From Strobilurus pachycystidiatus (lineage: Eukaryota; Basidiomycota; Agaricomycetes; Agaricales; Physalacriaceae), in assembly GCA_019915135.1 (NCBI GenBank), contig JAHLMK010000002.1, positions 1,984,001 through 2,048,000 of the forward strand: a stretch of DNA of 64,000 nt, given 5' to 3'. The notes beneath the pieces were generated by a model, which did not search any database, was not told the DNA's origin, and saw only the letters and a list, made by a program, of their open reading frames with translations. Each line of letters starts with the position of its first letter. The stretch's first letter is position 1. Both the position numbers and the translations under genes were made by a program. Positions 1-10,605 of this stretch are shown piece after piece.

Positions 1-414
1 TAAATCTGTTGTGATGTCCGATCCTGGTCCTCCGTCGCTAAAGGCGGAGCAAGAGGTTCTGATGTGGCAGGTCGGCTTATATCGTCGAAATGAAAATACC
101 ACGAACCTGAAAGCTCCTCTTCGGTTGAGACAGTGGGATTTTCACCTTCATGTGAGGCCAGTTTTTGAGCGAGTTTCGTTGTATCGCTTCTAGGAGACTC
201 TTCGGAAGACACCTGGTCATTCAGGTTAACACACGAGACGAGAAATCACGGACTAGCGAGTTCTTCCCGATCCTGAGCGTAAATCATGTTTCTGAGGTCA
301 TCTACGGTGGCGTCTGGAGAAGAATGTTAGCAAGGCGCGGAAGATGGAGCCGTAGACACCAACGCACTCTTCACCATGACGGACGGGTCTAGGCCCGCAG
401 TCTGCAAAATGTGA
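1..414. other. Left edge, no gene identified
   Basis: Only short overlapping reading frames without recognisable motifs or splice structure. It may hold the 3' flank of the helicase-like gene that ends at 415. I see nothing else here. Confidence 0.5.
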
Positions 415-1874
415 TTATGTGGCGTTGGGATGATTTGAAATGAGTCGATGGGCTCTATCACATGGCACTGCTTCTTGCCAGGATGAACGCTGCCTCCAAG
501 ATTGACCTGCAAACCCTAAGATCACTGAGGCAGAATGGTTAAGAAGAGCATGTACCTGTTTCCGGTACAGATCACTGTTATTGACGTTAGGATGGGCAAG
601 AATTAGACAGTCGACGCGGGGAACGGTGTCATCAAGGTTTTGGTACTCTGCATCATACACCTGAGGAAGGAACGAAGCCAGTAGATAAAAACACATACGC
701 GTAGGAGCAAGAAGTATATTCCACGATTCCTCGCCTTGACAGAATCTAACCCATTGTGCTATCGAGTTGGAGATGCCTGTATCGTGAATCCCTTCTTTAG
801 CAAACGCGTCTCGAAGCGCCAAGCAGTGGGCGCGGTTTACACAATATACGATGGTGCATTTGCGCTCATTGGGGGTAGTGCCATCCACGCGTCGATAATG
901 GGTTTCGTGACCTCCTCTTTCGACATAACTTCCGAAAAGTACTGGGAAGGCTTGACGCGCTTGATGGCACTCGAAATCGAGATTGGGACAGGAACAGTTG
1001 TGAATCGCATGTCGCACTTCCTGGAGGACGGTAAGACATATCGTTGCTTTGGTTTGAGAGGCCCACCATGCATCCTTGAGTTCGGTCAGGGAATCGCGAA
1101 CGTAGTATGGCAACCTATCGTGGAACTGTTTCCGTAGTTGATGATGCTTGAGTAGTATCGGTGTTGAAAGGGATGTGAAGCCGAAAATCGGCGGTATAGT
1201 GGTCAACTTGTCCGGGTTCTCCGGTGGTTCGAAAAGGGTATTGAAATACGACCAGCTAGGCCGGTCAATTGTGATACAAAATTATCAGGCAATGCACACG
1301 CACAAAGAATTCTCAGCCCGGTCCACCCCAGCCAGCAAGACAGCAATTGTATTCCTGTGGCTAACAAAAGCAGGACGACTTGGAGAGAAACTCGCGTATG
1401 TGCCAAGGGTTCTGTAAGGCATTATAAGTGCGCTGTATGACCACTGGGACAGCGAACCGACAGGGAGATAATCTGATGACGCCGCATGCTCATATTCATA
1501 GGGGGACTCCTCTGCCCTTGGTTTTTGTCCATGCGGCGAATCAGCCAAGTTGGATGCGACTGCTCAATTCTCGCCTGGAGTTTGTCGAGCCTTGATGCGG
1601 AGTCTGCCAAATAGAGGATACGCGTCCTTTTGGAGATTAACGAGCGTGCCGAAAGGGAGAGTAAGAGCTCGTCCACGACTTTCAGCATGTCGTGTTGCGG
1701 GCTGTACTGGATCAAGTGTCTCGGGCGCCGTGCTGCATCTCGCCTTTTCATCGACTCCAGGATGCGGGCACAGGCTGCCAGGGCCTCAATATGGGAGTGA
1801 GCGAGCACGGAAACATGGCGGCGCGAAGGGAAGACGGGTCTTGACGCGCGGAGGCATGCTCGCAAGCCAAGCAT
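415..1874 (-). CDS. Divergent Irc3-like helicase homologue, ATPase motifs lost
   Basis: Read on the minus strand. The N-terminus (MLGLRACLRASRPVFPSRR) is basic and resembles a mitochondrial presequence. The remaining exons follow the order of mitochondrial Irc3-type SF2 helicases. A segment at the Walker A position reads HLIQYSPQHDMLKVV where a functional helicase has a GSGKT core. Further on come IPPIFGFTSLSTP (family form: IxGFSAT) and CTIVYCVNRAHCLALRDAF (family form: LVFCVNLAH). VDCLILAHPNVNN replaces the VDCVIxARPTRS block, and no QMIGRG-type arginine motif follows. DEAH is not visible. At least one intron is needed between about 1430 and 1250. The long frames stay open while all catalytic motifs are gone. 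It is therefore either a catalytically dead paralogue or an early pseudogene. The homology is my inference from motif order and is moderately secure. Confidence 0.5.
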
Positions 1875-2562
1875 ATGGCGGTAAACTGGAAAGAGAAATA
1901 AGGATCCGGCAACTTACCGGTAAACCAAAATCTAGTGTTGCCAGGTGTTGCCCCGTGATTGTTACTTAACTTGTTTCTTTACCACCACCACCACCAGGCT
2001 ACCACAATTTGATTGTTGGTAGGGTGTAATAACTCATGCAAACGGCAGACAACACAAAAAATTGCCGCCAATGTCATGCGGTCCTATTTCGCATCTCAGA
2101 TCTCTGGCTCGTTCGCTCTATCCTCTGTTACTTTCCTTGGCGCCGGGATTTCAACGGACAAGACAAAGGTCGCAAAAATAGATCATGCGGGCGTGGAGGG
2201 CTGCCACTCTCGAAGAAGGCTGAAGAAAAAAAAAATCTTTTTGCCAGCCTCCAACGGTCGTGTTCAAGCCAGGTTCAAGTACTTATGCCATCCAGATTCT
2301 ACCTTATCTTATCATCACATTGCTGGGAGCCTATGGACAAGGTTGTGTACACGCCGGCTGGTCAACGCATTTGCATCGAGATGCGTCAACCGTCAGATGT
2401 GTCTCTGAGCCGACAGAGAGACAGCCCAAATGATGGAGGCTGGTTCATCAAGATGAGTCGTTACAGTTTGAAAAATTGGAGTCTACGCTGAATATGAAAG
2501 TAATGATAGTCAAACAATTTATGGCGCGTTATGAGCGCCACAGTCGAAAAATACGTGTAAAA
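1875..2562. other. Intergenic, nothing recognised
   Basis: About 0.7 kb with a short CCA-repeat tract near 1981-1996 and a poly-A run near 2225. Two overlapping plus-strand frames (2013-2491) have no recognisable motif. Not supported as genes. Confidence 0.4.
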
Positions 2563-2793
2563 TCATACACGAGACCCACATCGTAGATGGATGTGCCATA
2601 GTCCCGCGCCGGTTCGCCAGTCTTGCGTCTGGTCTGCTGGTGGGTCATACTCTATTCTGCCAGTATCAGTCAACTTGTGATAGTGCTGCCCATCTAACTT
2701 CGGCTCATGAAAGTCGCGACAATTACCCATGATCTTGTCATCGGCAGACCATAAGTAAGCCTGTAAACGCCCTTGACACGCCGACGAGGTCAT
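2563..2793 (-). CDS. Small hypothetical protein, 76 aa
   Basis: A 76-residue ATG-started frame on the minus strand, rich in charged and aromatic residues. It has several His and Trp, for example QDWRTGAGLWHIHL near the C-terminus. It has no signal peptide and no membrane segment. A possible upstream exon with a GTACGT donor lies near 2857, but joining it to this frame meets a stop, so I keep the ATG at 2793. I do not recognise a family. It could be a real small gene or a chance frame. Confidence 0.25.
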   Translation of the reverse strand: MTSSACQGRLQAYLWSADDKIMGNCRDFHEPKLDGQHYHKLTDTGRIEYDPPADQTQDWRTGAGLWHIHLRCGSRV

Positions 2794-2950
2794 GATGCTA
2801 TTCTATCAAGTTATTAGCGAGCTATATAGATAATAATCACCGCCGAGAACGTACCTTCCATAATGTGATTGATGATACATGCATGCAGATATGTTATAAT
2901 GTAGATCCCAGTGAATAAGTCAAGTCAATGTCTGCTCGTACCTCAAAACA

Positions 2951-4238
2951 TCAACCGCCTGCTTCAAAATCCACAGTGGCTAATCTCCGCCTAACGTTTC
3001 CCCTCCCATTGGTCATCGGGAGCTGCATCTCCGGTGACGGTTCCAGCTGACTTGTCCGCACACGCGCAGCTCTGACATTGTTGACATCGACCATAGCGAT
3101 TTCGCCGTTCCTACTAGGCGGCGGCGGCGAGGTGCGTTTGGGGGGCTTATGGGATGGACGGGGAGTCCGTTCGTAATCCTCTGGATGACGGCCTCTGGGG
3201 ACGTCGTCTAATGGGTGCATTTCTCCGTCGTTGGCAGGAGCACGGTCGGAGTAACTCGTGCTGGTGCTGTCAAAGGACAGCCGGGCAATGATGGTATCGC
3301 GGGTAGATGCTGCAATGGGCAGTGCAGTCAAAAGGGTGTTGAGTGAGTTGTTGGGAGGCGATGAGGCGAATCGCTTGTGGAGGGATGGGCGCGCTATAGG
3401 TGTCGCGGCGGTGGAAGGAGTCGGCATCGGGGCGGGTTTCTCAGGCTTCCTCTTCGAGGAGATAGTCGAGGAAGACGGAGGAAAGAAGGACATTTCGGAT
3501 AGTGGGACACGCCGTATTTTGGAGGACGGCGATCGATCAGCAACGGTGTGATGTCTAGGTTGTGGATCGTGGCCGTTAGATGTGAGATGGTCGTCTTCGT
3601 CGTCACCATTGACAGAGATGGAAGGAGGGGGTGTCGTCTCCTTCTGAAGGTACATGTGGGCACGCGATGACTTGTCGAGGGGTATGTAGAGCACTTTGCG
3701 AAGATGTATTGAGTCCGTGGTCCAGAGATGATTGGCGCGCCGTAAATCTGCTAGACTTATGCCGTACTTCAATGATACTCCCGCGAGAGAGTCAGTCACT
3801 GTAATCTGGAAAGCTTGTTCGGAATCAGTTAGTCATTGCATGATGTCTGCCCACCTCATGCACCAGAACAGTCTTCTCGTCTGGTCCAGCCATTCTTTCC
3901 TCTTCCTCAGTGCCACGAGAAACCGGGACATCGACCAATTGTCCTGTCTTTATCATGCGCCGCGTGAGTGTGGGCCTGGTAACGTTACCGTCGTTCGTCG
4001 GGGATGGTCCACCTCTTAGCGGATGGCTAGTAGTAGTAGGAGCTTCTGTCTGTGCTCTCATATGTAAGCTGCGTCGCGGACTATGAAAGACGCTCGACGA
4101 CCTGCTCGAGCTTGTACTGGCAGGTGAAGCATAGCGCGATGTGAAGTCGGACTCGACGGGAGACGTGGTCAAGGAGGAATCAGCCGCGAAGGGATTGAAC
4201 TCGTAGTCTGTAGATATTCGCCCATCATGCAGGGGCAT
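2951..4238 (-). CDS. LysM-domain protein, intracellular type
   Basis: Two exons (4238-3855 and 3805-2951) are joined across a 49-nt intron (GTGGGC..TTCCAG), giving about 412 residues. The join creates a continuous LysM domain running from VLVHEITVTDSLAGVSLKYG through ISLADLRRANHLW to KVLYIPLD, at roughly residues 121-178. The LysM sits in the middle, between long Ser/Thr/Pro-rich disordered arms. There is no signal peptide, which argues against a secreted chitin-binding effector and for the cytoplasmic LysM proteins found across eukaryotes (LYSMD-like). The ATG at 4238 is the first in frame, with stops upstream. The ligand is unknown; peptidoglycan or chitin binding is only the family default. 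Confidence 0.8.
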
Positions 4239-5603
4239 AGCAGAGTCGCCGGCGGGCCCAAGCGAGTATTAGCGAGCGGGGCGGCGGCAGATGATGGTGG
4301 CGGAGGTTAAGCTGGTAGATCCGCGAACCGCGACCGGGCCGGGTCCGACCGGGCGCGAGCGATCATTTCCATTTCAGGATTTAGCAGCCTCCATCTTGAC
4401 CGTCATATCCACTTATTCTGTCTCTTTCTGCAGACTGCTGGATGCGGCATCGCTGAATTGGCGTCACTGATAGCCAACTTATCCTGGAGTGGCCTTCCTC
4501 TCTACCTGATCGCGAAGAGTCTATCGTACGTGACGCCACAGTCAACCGGAGACACCTATGAATCTTCGTGTACGCCCTCGAGACGAACACCAGTGCGCAG
4601 ATGATAGCTCACGTATCTCCTCTGCCTCGATTTCTACTGCTGTCAGTCAAGCTACAGAAGCTAACGAGCCACTCAATTTAGATCACATATACACCGATAT
4701 TTCAATCCTAACATCCATTGCCTTCGTAAACCATGCTGGTTTGCCCTTCTACATTATGCAGATGATCTTTGACTCCGGGAAGACTACTGCCACACCTTGT
4801 TGTAGTCAATCATGGACGCATGGACGCGTTTGGAGAACGGTGTACTACATCCGCAAAGATGACTTCTGCCCATCTTCTCCAGCGGCCAGGGGTTCCTGAA
4901 AGCGCGCGGTCCTTTGCGAGGTGTCATGGCTGGTGTATGAGATGAAACCGCTGTATGCGTAAAGGGTTCAACACCTCTCTTCGACAAGCAATTGCTGCCG
5001 GCATTGTCCCCTTTTTCGCTTTCAATAAGTCCTGACATGTCCGGTTGGTTCGGGAAGAGCATGGGACTTACGGAACTTCTGGGAGCGCGCTGAAGATGAA
5101 GCAGCCTTATCATGGGCAGGTTGACGTCTTCGCAACAAATGACGCTGCCTGCTTCCTCCCGTATTCATTCCTCCACTGTTATGTCTAGATCTTGCCTGAG
5201 GCATCGCACTTCTGTTCGTGATACATCTCCCGGCCCATCTACCGGTTTCAGGTATCTGATTTTGCCTATTGATGTACTCAGTAGTGTGGCGTTACTCCAT
5301 CGGGTCTCACCGATCTCGGCCTCCTCAAGGGATGGTATCTCGTAACCGGGGACTCGTCGACGGTTCTGGAGCCTGAACTATGTTTGTGGTTAGCGACAAC
5401 CTGTCCGGTCTGGTCTACCTGGTCTCCCGTGCGTCTCAAAGCGCTGAGGCGTCTAGAACGCGACTTGCAATCCAAAAGTCCCTCTGATTGGAGGAGCCTT
5501 CATTCACTACGCCGTTTGTGAGATTCCTCTCTTTTGATCAGAGGTCAAAGTCTGATAGATCGCTTCATGGGGCCTGGAGACATGTCACATATGCCGTGAG
5601 GAC
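4239..5603. other. Gene-poor region, no supported gene
   Basis: The first 140 bp are GC-rich and probably promoter/5'UTR of the LysM gene. The rest has short frames on both strands, the longest 113 codons at 4558-4899 plus, without recognisable motifs. It may hold more fragments of the decayed gene that starts near 7.2 kb. Confidence 0.35.
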
Positions 5604-7215
5604 TCACGACTCACGAGCCCTCGATGCCCTTTGTGTTGACATTGGACGTAAAATACGTTCCATTCCATTTGGGTTTTGCAAAAAAACACTCATGGCGGTG
5701 ACAATATGCAGCCTCCCATTGGTTCCTTGCGATCTCGCCGACTCTGATCTGATCCCTGGTGGCTTGCCAACCTTGAACGCTGCCTTCGACGCCCTTGAAC
5801 GTGAACGTCTGGAGTCTTTCGGCGGTGAATGGGCCATGTCCCACAGGAACGTGGAAGCGGCATGTTTCCATTCAACGAGACAGTAAATGTACAAGGTTTC
5901 TGAACCCAGGAAAGATCGTGTCTTCGGGAATGCGAGTCTGGGATCTGTCGAGCTACCGGAGTGCGTGGTAGTGGTGTACTCGTCTTTCAGATCCCCGTTA
6001 CTGAATGAGCCTCGACTTACAGACTCAATGGGTACGATGGGAAAACTCTTGACTCGGACCAGTATCTACGGAGGACAGATGATGGCATTGACAGTGATAG
6101 CAGACTTGGGGCCATTTGGCTAGGAAGCATCAGACGTTTTGTGCATATCTCTATCTCTAGTCGAACTGATTGATCTGTAGGACATGTGGCGCACGGGAAC
6201 AGGGAGTTCCCAAAATCTTCCATCGCATTGATATCAGATGTGTCTACCAGCAGGTATGGCCATTGAATCCTGTATTTCGGTATCCGGGCGTCTGTGAAGA
6301 GCCTTGGGATATCGTCTCCAGGTACCGGCAACTCTTCTTTTCTCATTGTACAAGGGCAGATCTGCTCCGAGAATGGGCCGTCGGCCAATGAATTTGCGGT
6401 CTACATGCCAGCATTTATTCCATGGAAAGAGTCGAGTACCCGTGGAGCAATACGCGCCATGACTACACGATGTCGAAGAGTCCCTGAACTTTCTCACTGG
6501 GGAGGGAGTGAAGCTCGTAATCTGGTCGGTGGTGGTGGGTGGTGTGCTGAGGAGCTATCTCTCGCTCATTCATGTACCGTGACTACGAGAAGTCATCTTG
6601 ATTACTAGACACCTGTGCTGGTGAGCCAGGCGCTCGTCCGGCGCCTCTACTCAAGGGAGTGCTCGGACAATCTTCTCCTCGAGTATGGAAGCATGTCGGA
6701 CGCAACTTAACCGGAATCTTCTCCACGACTGTAGTTCCATGGACATAGTCTAAACGTATCTTCATGACGCGCCAAACTTGGCCTCGTAAATTGATTCCAC
6801 CCTGTGGGATGGACTCAAGATAATGAAAGAAGAAAGATACACGTACTTCACATGCCTCGCATTATCCATTGACACTCTCGGGCTTGAGTTCGCACAGTGG
6901 TAGGTCAGGATTCTGACTCAAACCTAAAGCCTATATTCAGGCGACGACATTGTTGCGATATGGTATTTTTCACGTCACAACATTGAGTTCTTGTCCCATA
7001 ACATCCGTCCTGTCCCAACTTCCATTGACTCCGACCGTGACCTTGTAGAGTCTCAGTTAAGCGGAGATGACTCGACCGAGATACGCATCGTGGCCTTGCT
7101 TCCTCCGCACGTCAAAGAACTCGGATTTAGTTGACATTCTCACTGGCACTTTGAAAATCTGCGCGATCAGTGATAACCGAGGCTGGGCCGAGACCCTCAC
7201 TGGAGTCGCCGTTGC
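5604..7215 (-). pseudogene. Remains of an unidentified multi-exon gene
   Basis: Several minus-strand stretches have protein-like composition and follow one another in order. They are an opening block near 7200-7060 (RLSLIAQIFKVPVRMSTKSE..), then VTVGVNGSWDRTDVMGQELN near 7040, NPDLPLCELKPESVNG near 6890 and VWRVMKIRLDYVHGTTVVEK near 6760. These are followed by GRRPILGADLPLYNEKRRVA near 6360 and GPFTAERLQTFTFKGVEG near 5820. In-frame stops interrupt them: TAA between the first two blocks and TAA after the third. Some plausible splice sites (GTACGT near 6845, CACAG near 6802) exist but do not restore a single frame. I do not recognise the family. The beta-strand-like alternation in several blocks suggests a beta-sandwich protein, but that is a guess. 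Confidence 0.35.
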
Positions 7216-8760
7216 CTATATTGAGTGAGGTACATCGATATCGTGGCGTTGAGCACAGGCCTGTTCCATGATTACTTGTGAAAAGTCAACGAGGTGTCAG
7301 CTTCAACATACGGCTTGTTGGCACGCGCCTTGACTCCATAAATTGCTATCACATATCTCGACGTTTCCCTGTTACGCGGAGTGGCGTACTACTACAGCAC
7401 TTCTTCTATCTAATGCTATCAGACAACTGGAACCGTTGGACCAAAAACCGAGGGAAGACCAGGTAAGTAAAGCTGTTTTCAGATTTTCCCCGTGCTCATG
7501 CGTGGCATGCTGAACACACGTCTCCGGTTACCGGAGATCTTGTGGCTAAGGCTCCAACTAAATATTATATATAACTGTATATATACAGTTGTACCATATA
7601 AGTATATGTATATGTATACGCCCATGTCACGGAGGTGGTGTATAGAGTAGATATACATATAATATATAGTATAGAGTTAGCTCCTGTGGTAGTGCAAATA
7701 CAAGGATACGGGCAAGTAAATGTGAAGGTGCAGGTGACTGGCCCACTCGGCACTCGTCTAACCTTGATTGGAACTGCGTGCCGTTCTTTCGCGAGCCTCA
7801 GAGCCGGGGTCCAGACCGCGGCAAATGCACGTGACCGACCTGCCGGACCCGGCATCATCCCGGCAGACAGCTTGACACGATGAAAGCGACGCTACATCAC
7901 GATCTAGGAGCATACAGAGGTCCAATGCGTGCCAGGAAACATTTCTGTGAGTCTACACCAGAAAAAGCGCTACTCAAATGACTATGCAAGCCAAAAGAAA
8001 TGGCATCTGTATATACAATATATATACTCTATAATATACGGTAGTACTATATATTATACCCTATATGTATATCTTCGCTGGCGAGCGTATACATATAGTA
8101 TATGGTTGGAGCCTTACTTGTGGCGTCGGGCAGTCAACTCGCGTAATTTTGAGAACTTGCTGAGAAGAAGTTCCGCTGGTTGCAATGCAGGCCGGGATGA
8201 TATTCCGCGTCAGATATAGGTGCTCGAAGAGGTAGGTGCAAAGGGTTTACACACTTTCCACACAAATTTCCACACGGAAGCCTTCGGAACGAGACCTCAT
8301 CTCCAGCGCGCCGACGACGCTCGGCAGGTGTAGGTACTCTTACCCGTCTAATTACTCTGAATGTCCTGAATGGCTACCACGAGGACGTTTGAATCACCGT
8401 CTCCGAAGAGCAGAGGTATGAGTTGGGATGGACAAATTGGCGATGATCTGTACAGCAATCTCCATGCTGCCGACGAGAGAATGGATCCAAGTACAGCTCA
8501 AATAGGATCAATCTTTCAAAGGTCGTGAGTATGTAGCCAACCGTGATAGTTCAGAACGGGATTCTCGAGCTCCCTGGGCGCCAATCTTATCGAGACAAGG
8601 AGGGACGAATGAACGCAGACTCCCAGCCTTTCTATGAATAGCGAATGTCCTTCTTAAGGGTTAGTTGAACTACTTCGTCGGAAGTCTCGATACAAACATA
8701 TGCGTGATGCCATTCCATTGGATAGATTGTTGTTACAGGCGGGCGGTCATTAGAGGTCAT
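7216..8760. other. Intergenic, AT-rich islands
   Basis: No coding sequence recognised. Contains the AT-rich inverted repeat listed separately. The sequence between 8240 and 8760 is plain and holds the 3' flank of the glycolipid transfer protein gene. Confidence 0.45.
7590..8112. repeat. Imperfect AT-rich inverted repeat
   Basis: Two TATA-rich arms (about 7590-7680 and 8012-8112) are imperfect reverse complements of each other. Shared blocks in the same order include ACCATATA, TATGTATACGC, AGATATACATATA and ATATATAGTA. About 330 bp of ordinary composition lies between them. This may be an old foldback or MITE-like element, or the cruciform remains of one. No clear target duplication was found. 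Confidence 0.4.
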
Positions 8761-9581
8761 TTAAAATCCTTTGCCATATCCACCTTTCTCGTAAAACGCT
8801 TCCAATCTCGCCACGATGCTTGCCAATGCAGCAAGCCATTTGTCGAGCTCGTCATTCAGAGTCTCCTGGGTTGAAGCCGGGCCTCCGCTAGGATCGGCGG
8901 CGAGCTTTGCATAGAAGTCAGCGCGATAGGGACACGCCTTCATTGCGACCTGATAAACAATTAGACAGCCACGACAAACGGATGCAGAGGGTACGTACAC
9001 TGAATATACCCTTAACAATAAAGTTGTGGAACTTTTTCAACGTGACCTCGTATGATTTGGTGAAAGCAGTGGTAAGCTCCTCGGACTTGTTGGCCTGGGC
9101 GTTTTGCAGAGCCTTGCAAGTGAACGAAAGGCCGCGTAACAACCACATCAGGCCTTCGGTAGCGGTGCGTTTCTTCTCGCCTTTCTCGTTCTCTACGAGC
9201 TGTTCAAGGGTCGCCGACAGAGATGGCGTAGCATCATAACGCGTGCGAACTTTCTATTGTTATACCGTTGATTTAGCGGACCGAATAAGACTTTTACAGG
9301 AGATCTTACGGTGATGTTGCCCTTCAGGTCATTCTGGACGACAGAGAAGGCTGTAGACCCGAGCAGATCTGAATCCGGCGTCAAAAGGCATACAAGCACG
9401 GCCATCGGTAGAATTCCGCACCAAACAAGCGAACCAGGCCATCTGCGGCTTCCAAGAATGCCACGGTGTCTACGCCAGCATCGGTGATGGGCACATCCAC
9501 AAACGACTAGCGGGGACCTTGAGGTGAAGCAAGGAAAGTGCAGGACATGCTTACTCTGATACTTTCAAGATAGGGCGCCAT
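8761..9581 (-). CDS. Glycolipid transfer protein (GLTP fold)
   Basis: Five exons of about 200 residues in total. Order of joins: MAPYLESIR, then SFVDVPITDAGVDTVAFLEA, then DLLGSTAFSVVQNDLKGNIT, then the long exon containing GLMWLLRGLSFTCKAL and the block up to KKFHNFIVKGIFS. The last exon begins VAMKACPYRADFYAKL. These blocks match the all-helical GLTP family, which moves glycosphingolipids between membranes in the cytosol. The recognition-centre region (D..GN in the third exon, W in LMWLLRGL, and the His of KKFHNF) is present. Introns are about 50-60 nt with GTAAGC, GTAAGA and GTACGT donors. The start is shared with a divergent promoter region. Confidence 0.93.
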
Positions 9582-9740
9582 GGTCAGAGTCAAGATCGAA
9601 GATGGTGCGATCTCAAATTGATACGTATCCAGCAGCGGCCCTGACATAGAGATTGCATCTAATCTTATCTGCACAAATCATTTCGCCATTCTTGCCAACC
9701 ATTTGTGATTCAGGACTCATCTTTTTCTTATACCACCACC
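9582..9740. promoter_or_regulatory. Shared divergent promoter, GLTP / fRMsr
   Basis: Only 159 bp separate the two start codons of the divergently transcribed genes, so both promoters and 5'UTRs must lie here. No TATA box stands out. Confidence 0.6.
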
Positions 9741-10538
9741 ATGCACCACGCAGACTCGTCCTTGGTACCGCCAGAGTAGATTGCCTCCCCTTTGACCCTT
9801 CTTGTATCACTCGCTGATCTCGCTTGACAGAATCACCACGAAAGCCGCCTTTTGGGAACATGTTCACACTCAAATAGAGCTTCTCCTTGAGGACCAGACC
9901 AACTGGGTACGCTGGATCATCCACCAATCGAATCGATTACTGATACCCCTCGTCTACACTTCCTAGGTCTCCAATCTCGCGAATGCATCATCTGTCGTAT
10001 TCAATGCGCTCCTTGCCTTCCCAGCATTCTTCGGCACGAACGAAGATAAGGCGGTCAACTGGTGTGGTAAGTCTGAATTGTAATGTACCGCTCTGCGCAT
10101 GTCCGCTTTGATCTCCCTCATCTGGTCAACTGATTTGTTACAGGTTTCTACCTGGATTCACCATTGTTCCCCATTGCAAGAGGTGGTTCATTACCTCAGG
10201 CGAACAGCAAGTTACTTTTGGGACCCTTCTGCGGAAAGCCCGCATGTCAGTTCATCAACGTAGCCCCCGGGAAAGCGCGTGGCGTCTGCGCAGACGCATT
10301 CATACAGCGCAAGACGGTGTTGGTTCCGAATGTTGACGAATACCCCGGACATATCGCGTGCGCCGGAGAAACTAAGAGCGAAATCGTTTGTCCTCTGATA
10401 GCTCGGAACGAGGATGGAAGCGATCTAGTATTGGGCGTCTTGGACCTTGACTGTCTGGCATTGAATGGTTTTGATGAAGATGACCAAAAGGGCTTGGAGA
10501 AAATCGCAGCGCTCATCGTGAAAAGTTGTGACTGGTAG
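9741..10538 (+). CDS. Free methionine-(R)-sulfoxide reductase, GAF domain
   Basis: Four exons (9741-9775, 9831-9906, 9967-10066, 10144-10538) give about 200 residues. The joins restore MHHADSSLVPPEITTKAAF, then the NLANASSVVFNALLAF block, then NWCGFYLDSPLF. The last exon has LLLGPFCGKPACQFINV, GKARGVCADAF, VPNVDEYPGHIAC and LGVLDLDC. This is the fRMsr (YebR-like) GAF family, which reduces free Met-(R)-O in the cytosol using thioredoxin. The expected redox Cys residues are present in GKPAC, RGVCADA and HIAC. Full family length. It converges with the cysteinyl-tRNA synthetase gene, with 67 bp between the stops. Confidence 0.95.
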
Positions 10539-10605
10539 ATAGATTTAATCAATTGTGAGAAACACCAGAAACACCCGGAGTGAATAACGATAATGAAGGC
10601 AAACT

